From Inia geoffrensis (lineage: Eukaryota; Chordata; Mammalia; Artiodactyla; Iniidae), in NCBI GenBank assembly GCA_036417435.1, contig CM070905.1:69643092-69707091 (forward strand): DNA of 64,000 bases. The letters are read 5' to 3'. Numbering within the stretch: the first letter of the stretch is position 1; each line of letters begins with the position of its first letter. A model generated the notes under the pieces. That model worked only from the letters and a program-made list of their open reading frames with translations, had not been told where the DNA came from and did not search any database. Shown piece by piece: positions 59,540 through 64,000 of this stretch. The translations under genes were made by a program, and so were the position numbers.

Positions 59540-59725
59540 AAGTCAATGATCCATTCAATAAGTACCTCCTGAGAGCTTATTTTGAGAGACACTGTGGTAA
59601 GTACTGGGGATAGAATATGAACCAGACAAGTATGGTCTTGCCTTGATGAAGCTTACCGTTGATGGAAATGTACAAAAGTAAAAATAAAAATTAAACATCA
59701 TAAGGGCTGCAACAGTGAGAATATA
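59540..59725 (-). repeat. L2 3' fragment, antisense
   Basis: 'cattcaataagtacctcctgag', 'gtggtaagtactggggatag' and 'agcttaccgttgatgg' are the antisense L2 terminus. The SINE at 59356 inserted next to it. Confidence 0.85.
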
Positions 59726-61929
59726 GAATTCTATGAGAAAATTTAGAACAAAACATTCCTGCGGGTATAGCTAAGATTAAATACAACCCACTGTATATCT
59801 GGTTTAACTCAATTCAAACTTCCTCCTACTCTTAAGAAATTATATAGAAATAAAAATAAATAAGGGTGATATTATTATAAGGATAACCTTGAGCTTGCTA
59901 TAACAGAGAAAAATGTAGATCATTCTTAAATTTGAATCCATTAATAATTTTTGTATTCTATTAATTGCAATGTAGTGTCTTCTAGTACTATGTGACATCC
60001 TCTTTCTAAATAATGAAGAGATTATTTTGAACATTAGTTTAGAGTAAAATAAAAAGACATGCTCTTTTATGCTAATAATTTTTTTGTAACAGTAGGACTC
60101 CATGTTCCTTGATTTGTGTCTTGAGGTGGCTGCACTTATGGGTGTAATTCCATGTGAAAATAAAGCCACCAAAATCCATTAATATGGTAGGAGATGGGCA
60201 GCGACAGCTAATGTTCATCTATACTTTCAATGAAGAAATTATAAATTATTTATTACTTTTAATAAAGAAGTTATATTATTCTACAAGATGGCTAGTGCTT
60301 TAGTGTGGTCATACAAATATATCACATTTTCAAATTGCTCACCCAAATTCACTGCTAAGAAGCTATGCCTGATAACCTGATACCGATTTTAATAAAAGAA
60401 TAATAATGAACTGGAGCACATTACAAATTACTTTTCTTAACTCAGCAAGTTTACATAGTGTTTCTACGAGAAATAACCAAGAAACCTTGGCAAGATTCTA
60501 TACTGACTTTACAATGTCATTCCAGGGAAAGAACTTGCTGTGGTACAACCCCTAAATCTCCACTGCAAAAATCTTAGCTCTGAGTTGATGATTTGAAAAA
60601 CAATGCCACCACCACCCAAACTGAATGAGCATGAACATTTATTTCCATTTATGAATACGTACTCCTATCATACTGTTTAGGAAATATTTTCCACAAGAAC
60701 TTTATTCCTACCATCAGGACAGCATAACTAGGACATATGATAATAGATACTCCAAGATTAGCCAGCTGTAATTTGAACATTTATCATAACTTGAAATACC
60801 TTTAAATTTTGATGGTAAGGATCCAGTCTATTGAATTTTAGTCTTGAGACAGGCCAGAGCTATTTTGGTACTAATTTAATAAAGAAATACCTTGTCGAAG
60901 ATTTACTTCTTCCTTGCCTTTTTAACAGTATACATATCCACTTGATCAATGATGCAGATCTAACTACAGGAGATCCATGGAGCTGACAGGAATCATGGTA
61001 CTCCAATCCACAGAATCTGAGTAAATGTTTGCCAAACTTAGATTTACATCAGTCTAAAATAAATACCTTCTAGTTTCTCTATCTAGTCGTGTTTCCTAAA
61101 GGGCTACCAAATCTGACAGCTGCTATAGCTATAGCTATAGGCAACCCTAGTTTAGAGCTGATAGTACAAAAAAAAAACCCAAAAAACCACCACACACACA
61201 CACATAATTTTTTTAATGTTCACATTTCCCAAGAGAGTAGCTGTCAGCTATCCAGGGAATGTGTCTATGTGGGCCAAACCACAGAGAAATATTCTTATCT
61301 AGTGTATATTTATTTTACCATTTGCCATATTATAAATATAATCCAAATTTCCCTTTCTTCATGAAATGTTAATACATGTGTTCTAATCTGAAGCTGAAAA
61401 TCTGTGTCATACCAGTGCTCTTAAAATAGCAAAATAAAAGATTTCATATTATATCCAGATATTTTTACTTAATACATTTAAAAAATCTACATTTATATAA
61501 CTAGCCTCAAATAATAATTAAATTATGCATATTAAAAAATAGAAAAGTATCCTTAGTCTTTAAATACATTTCAAAAGGAAAGAAAATATTCTTATTCATG
61601 AATTAAGTAATATACTTTCTGTGAATGTTTTCATTGAGTATATGGTATATAGTACATGCTTGAAAAAGATTTCTGAATTTATTGAAAGAACAAATTAAGT
61701 ATCTAATTGTACACGTATAGCTAATCACATTAGCATAATGTTAACTGTGGTATTCTAAACATTCATATATCCAGTCCAATATAAAACCCTTTTTCACTAA
61801 TTCACTTAAAAACTGCATTTTCAAAACAATAAAAAATAATCATACTTACTTTTAAAAGTTTCTTGCTGTCTTCTCTTTTAAAAAAATAACAGTTTCTAAT
61901 TAAAATTTGACTTTTTAATACTTTGTAGC
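59726..61929. other. AT-rich DNA without gene
   Basis: A short CA run at about 61187-61203 and an AGCTAT triple near 61122-61140. A 110-codon antisense frame at 59840-60172 lies in AT-rich DNA without domain resemblance. Confidence 0.4.
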
Positions 61930-62779
61930 TTAAGGAATTTGAGCACACATATTTGCTTTCCTTTCCTGTGGCACCCCACTTAAAATGATAGTAAAACAAA
62001 AACAACAAAAACAACAACAACAATAAAGAATACACTCATAACAGTGAAAGAAATAGAAGGAGAATTTAACAAGAACAACAAAAAGTAGATGAGGAGAACT
62101 AATTTTCTGGCAGTTGGGCAGCCTAGATACTCTAACATAACTTGCCCTGAAAATAACTAAAAATGCTGGATACAATGTACACAGCATCAGTTGAATTTGT
62201 GGGTATGCTATAAAGAGGTAAGGATTATTTAGGCAAAAACTTGGTTTTACCTTGAAGATATTTGTCAAACCCAGGTAATCCTGAGCTATAGTTTCCAAAA
62301 TTTCACAAATCATGGGAAACATGAAGTAAACCCTAGAGCCAAGCCAATATGGAACTCTTACAGATGGTTTTTCTACATAAACTAGAGAGGACATGGTGCC
62401 ATATTCTTGATTTGAATATAAGTGAATGTTATCTCCTACAATCCCCTACTTTCCCACCCTCACCCTACCCTTCCAACTTCCACCACCACCTACACCTTTT
62501 CTGCTAAATGATAAAAAGAAAAAATTCCTGAATTGAAGTTTGGTGCTGGCAGAGGAAAAAAAAATAACTCACTTAAGAATTCATAAATACAAATAGTTTA
62601 TCAGTGAATTTTACAAATCAATGCTATACTAGCTGGAATGCCTAAAGAATTTTAGGTCATGAGCTTATTTTGAAGTGGTCCAAGATCAGTAGTAAGTACA
62701 GGCACTGGCAGAAACAACTTCTTTTCTGAGGGACACCAGTCTTAGACCAAGGCCTTAGGAAATACAGGCTAAACTTCAA
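61930..62779 (+). repeat. Possible L1 5' region, sense
   Basis: Sequence such as 'aaatgctggatacaatgtacacagcatcag' and 'ggacaccagtcttagaccaaggcc' resembles the leader of old L1 elements and lies directly upstream of clear L1 ORF2 in the same orientation. The 154-codon antisense frame at 61930-62394 is a by-product of this AT-rich leader. Confidence 0.4.
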
Positions 62780-62982
62780 AGAAACATGAACTCATACTCA
62801 AAAATCACCAAACATATAGGAAATCAAGCACCATGAAGGAAAGCCAGCAGAATTAACAAATAGCAGAATCAGACAAAAATAGGAACAAAGAACAAGGGCA
62901 ACAATGAGAAAATAATAATGAACATAGCAGATATTGATCCAACTACATCAATAATCACTTTGAATGCCTAAATGCACCAATC

Positions 62983-63367
62983 AAAAGGTAAGACGTTGGA
63001 CTTCCCTAGTGGCACAGTGCTTAAGAATCTGCCTGCCAGTGCAGGGGACACGGGTTCGAACCCCGGTCCGGGAAGATCGCACATGCCGTGGAGCAACTAG
63101 GCCCATGAGCCGCAACTACTGAGCCTGTGCTCCAGAGCCCGCGAGCCACAGCTCCTGAAGCCTGGGTGCCTGGAGCCCGTGCTCTGCAACAAGAGAAGCC
63201 ACCGCAATGAGAAGCCCGTGCACCGCAACGAAGAGTAGCCCCCACTCACCACAACTAAAAAAAGGCTGCGCACAGCAACAAAGACCTAACGCAGCCAAAA
63301 ATAAATAAGATAAATAATAATAATAAATTTTTTTAAAGTATCCGTTTAAAAAAAAAGATAGATGTTG
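62983..63367 (+). mobile_element. Long-form CHR-type SINE nested in L1
   Basis: A probable target duplication at 62983-62998 and 63352-63367 (4 mismatches of 16). The element starts about 62999 (GGACTTCCCTAGTGGCAC), has a canonical B box GGGTTCGAACCCC at 63052-63064, the extended body as in 41502-41799, and an AAATAAGATAAATAATAA tail. Diverged, so older than the short copies. Confidence 0.93.
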
Positions 63368-63471
63368 TCAGAGTGGATCTAAAAACAAGATCCAATTATA
63401 TGCTGTCTACAAGAAAACCACTTTTAATATAAACACAATTATAGATTAAAAGTAAATAGAGAACAGTATAC

Positions 63472-63760
63472 CACACTAACACTAATCAAAAGAAAGCAAG
63501 AGTAGCTATATTAATTTCAGACAGAGCAGAACTTAGCAACATCATCGATCAGTTGGGTATAATTAACATCTAAAAATTACTTCATCCAACAACAAAATAC
63601 ATATTCTTCTCAAGTTCATATGGAACATTCACCAAGATAGATGATATTCTGGGCCATAAAATACACCTTAACAAATTTAAAAGGACAGAAATCATTCAAT
63701 GTCTGCTCTTAGACCACAGTGGGATGAAACTAGAAATCAATGATAGAAAGACCTCTGGGA
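63472..63760 (+). pseudogene. L1 ORF2 endonuclease-domain remnant, internally deleted
   Basis: From 63472 the frame reads HTNTNQKKARVAILISDRAE, matching the L1 endonuclease. After a break it continues HPTTKYIFFSSSYGTFTKID and DILGHK, then LLDHSGMKLEIN, which keeps the aspartate-histidine pair of the endonuclease C-terminal catalytic motif although the preceding serine is changed. The segment normally between ISD and the 'NTIDQL'-like block is missing (deletion near 63535) and a stop occurs near 63570. Non-functional fossil of the apurinic-type endonuclease that nicks DNA for target-primed reverse transcription. Confidence 0.82.
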
Positions 63761-63921
63761 AAGATACTGTATTTAAGAAAAGCCCAAAATACATGGAGAT
63801 GACACAACACACTTCTAAATAACACGTGGGTTACACGTGGGTTAAAGAAGAAATCTCAAGAGAAATTTTAAAATATTTCAAACAAAATGAAAATTAAAAT
63901 CTAACTTCTCAAAATGTGTTG

Positions 63922-64000
63922 GGGTCTCCCCTGGTGGCGCAGTGGTTGAGAGTCCACCTGCCGATGCAGGGGACACGGGTTCGTGCCCCGTTCTGGGGAG
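63922..64000 (+). mobile_element. CHR-type SINE, 5' part, cut by window end
   Basis: Starts GGGTCTCCCCTGGTGGCGCAG, has a B box GGGTTCGTGCCCC at 63978-63990, and runs off the window. Near-consensus, so probably a young copy inserted in the L1 ORF2. Confidence 0.93.

Larger units (their letters stand above)
62780..63921 (+). repeat. L1 ORF2 5' part, sense, interrupted by a long SINE
   Basis: Left of the SINE: 'gataatgaacatagcagat'-type text and 'tgaatgcctaaatgcaccaatcaaaagg'. Right of it: 'tgttgtcagagtggatctaaaaacaag', 'tatatgctgtctacaagaaa', through the endonuclease region to 63921. The left and right parts join in register when the SINE is removed. Direct-repeat 'acgtgggtta' near 63823-63845 is a small local duplication. 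Confidence 0.8.

Noticed and set aside
61930..62394. Longest open frame in the window (154 codons, minus strand)
   Set aside because: Low-complexity cysteine/phenylalanine stretch from an AAC-rich region on the plus strand, in probable L1 leader. No domain.
63052..63064. Possible tRNA gene from A and B box matches
   Set aside because: The boxes belong to a SINE; there is no cloverleaf, acceptor stem or anticodon arm.

Overview
This window looks like nuclear DNA from a cetacean (whale or dolphin). The main evidence is a set of near-identical, about 190-base, tRNA-derived SINEs. Each begins (SINE sense) with a GGGACTTCCCTGGTGGCGCAG-type A-box region, carries a GGTTCG-type B box, and ends in a pure A tail. 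They match my memory of the CHR-1 family (Cetacea, Hippopotamidae, Ruminantia), and the short form resembles the 'cetacean deletion' subfamilies. No ruminant BovB or Bov-A elements were seen. MIR, L2, L1M, MER5A, MER1-type and MaLR fossils are the usual background of a placental mammal.

I find no convincing protein-coding gene, exon chain, functional tRNA, rRNA or CRISPR array. Long open frames are either SINE or LINE shadows or AT-rich chance frames. The window fits a gene desert or a very large intron.

Layout: 0-3.2 kb, a SINE fragment and a possible endogenous-retrovirus-like remnant. 3.6-8.1 kb, L2 and two ancient L1 pieces, the second interrupted by a mariner end. 8.1-16.4 kb, mostly non-repetitive AT-rich DNA with one young SINE. 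16.4-18.7 kb, L2 and unassigned DNA. 18.6-19.9 kb, a MER1-type hAT element with a perfect 8-base target duplication, beside a 5'-truncated L1. 21.9-23.6 kb, an L1M 3' end and a MIR. 25.1-26.8 kb, an antisense L2 that keeps part of its reverse-transcriptase frame. 27.7-36.3 kb, sparse MIR, MER5A and L2 in otherwise unique DNA. 36.3-41.8 kb, the densest repeat block: L1M with a young SINE, an MLT1-type LTR, an inverted L1 with a nested SINE, a chimeric SINE-L1 insertion inside a MIR, and a long CHR SINE. 42-44.5 kb, L2-like DNA. 44.6-48.9 kb, an antisense L1M carrying a hAT element and a younger L1. 49.9-60 kb, L2, MIR, two MaLR-type LTRs and three more SINEs. 61.9-64 kb, a sense L1 with endonuclease-domain remnants, carrying one long SINE and cut at the window edge by another.

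The most informative structures are evolutionary records: a composite SINE-L1 insertion flanked by one 14-base duplication, a fold-back L1 consistent with twin priming, and several young SINEs with intact duplications that could serve as lineage markers. I saw no sign of a new biological system. Family names are from memory and need a repeat-library comparison.
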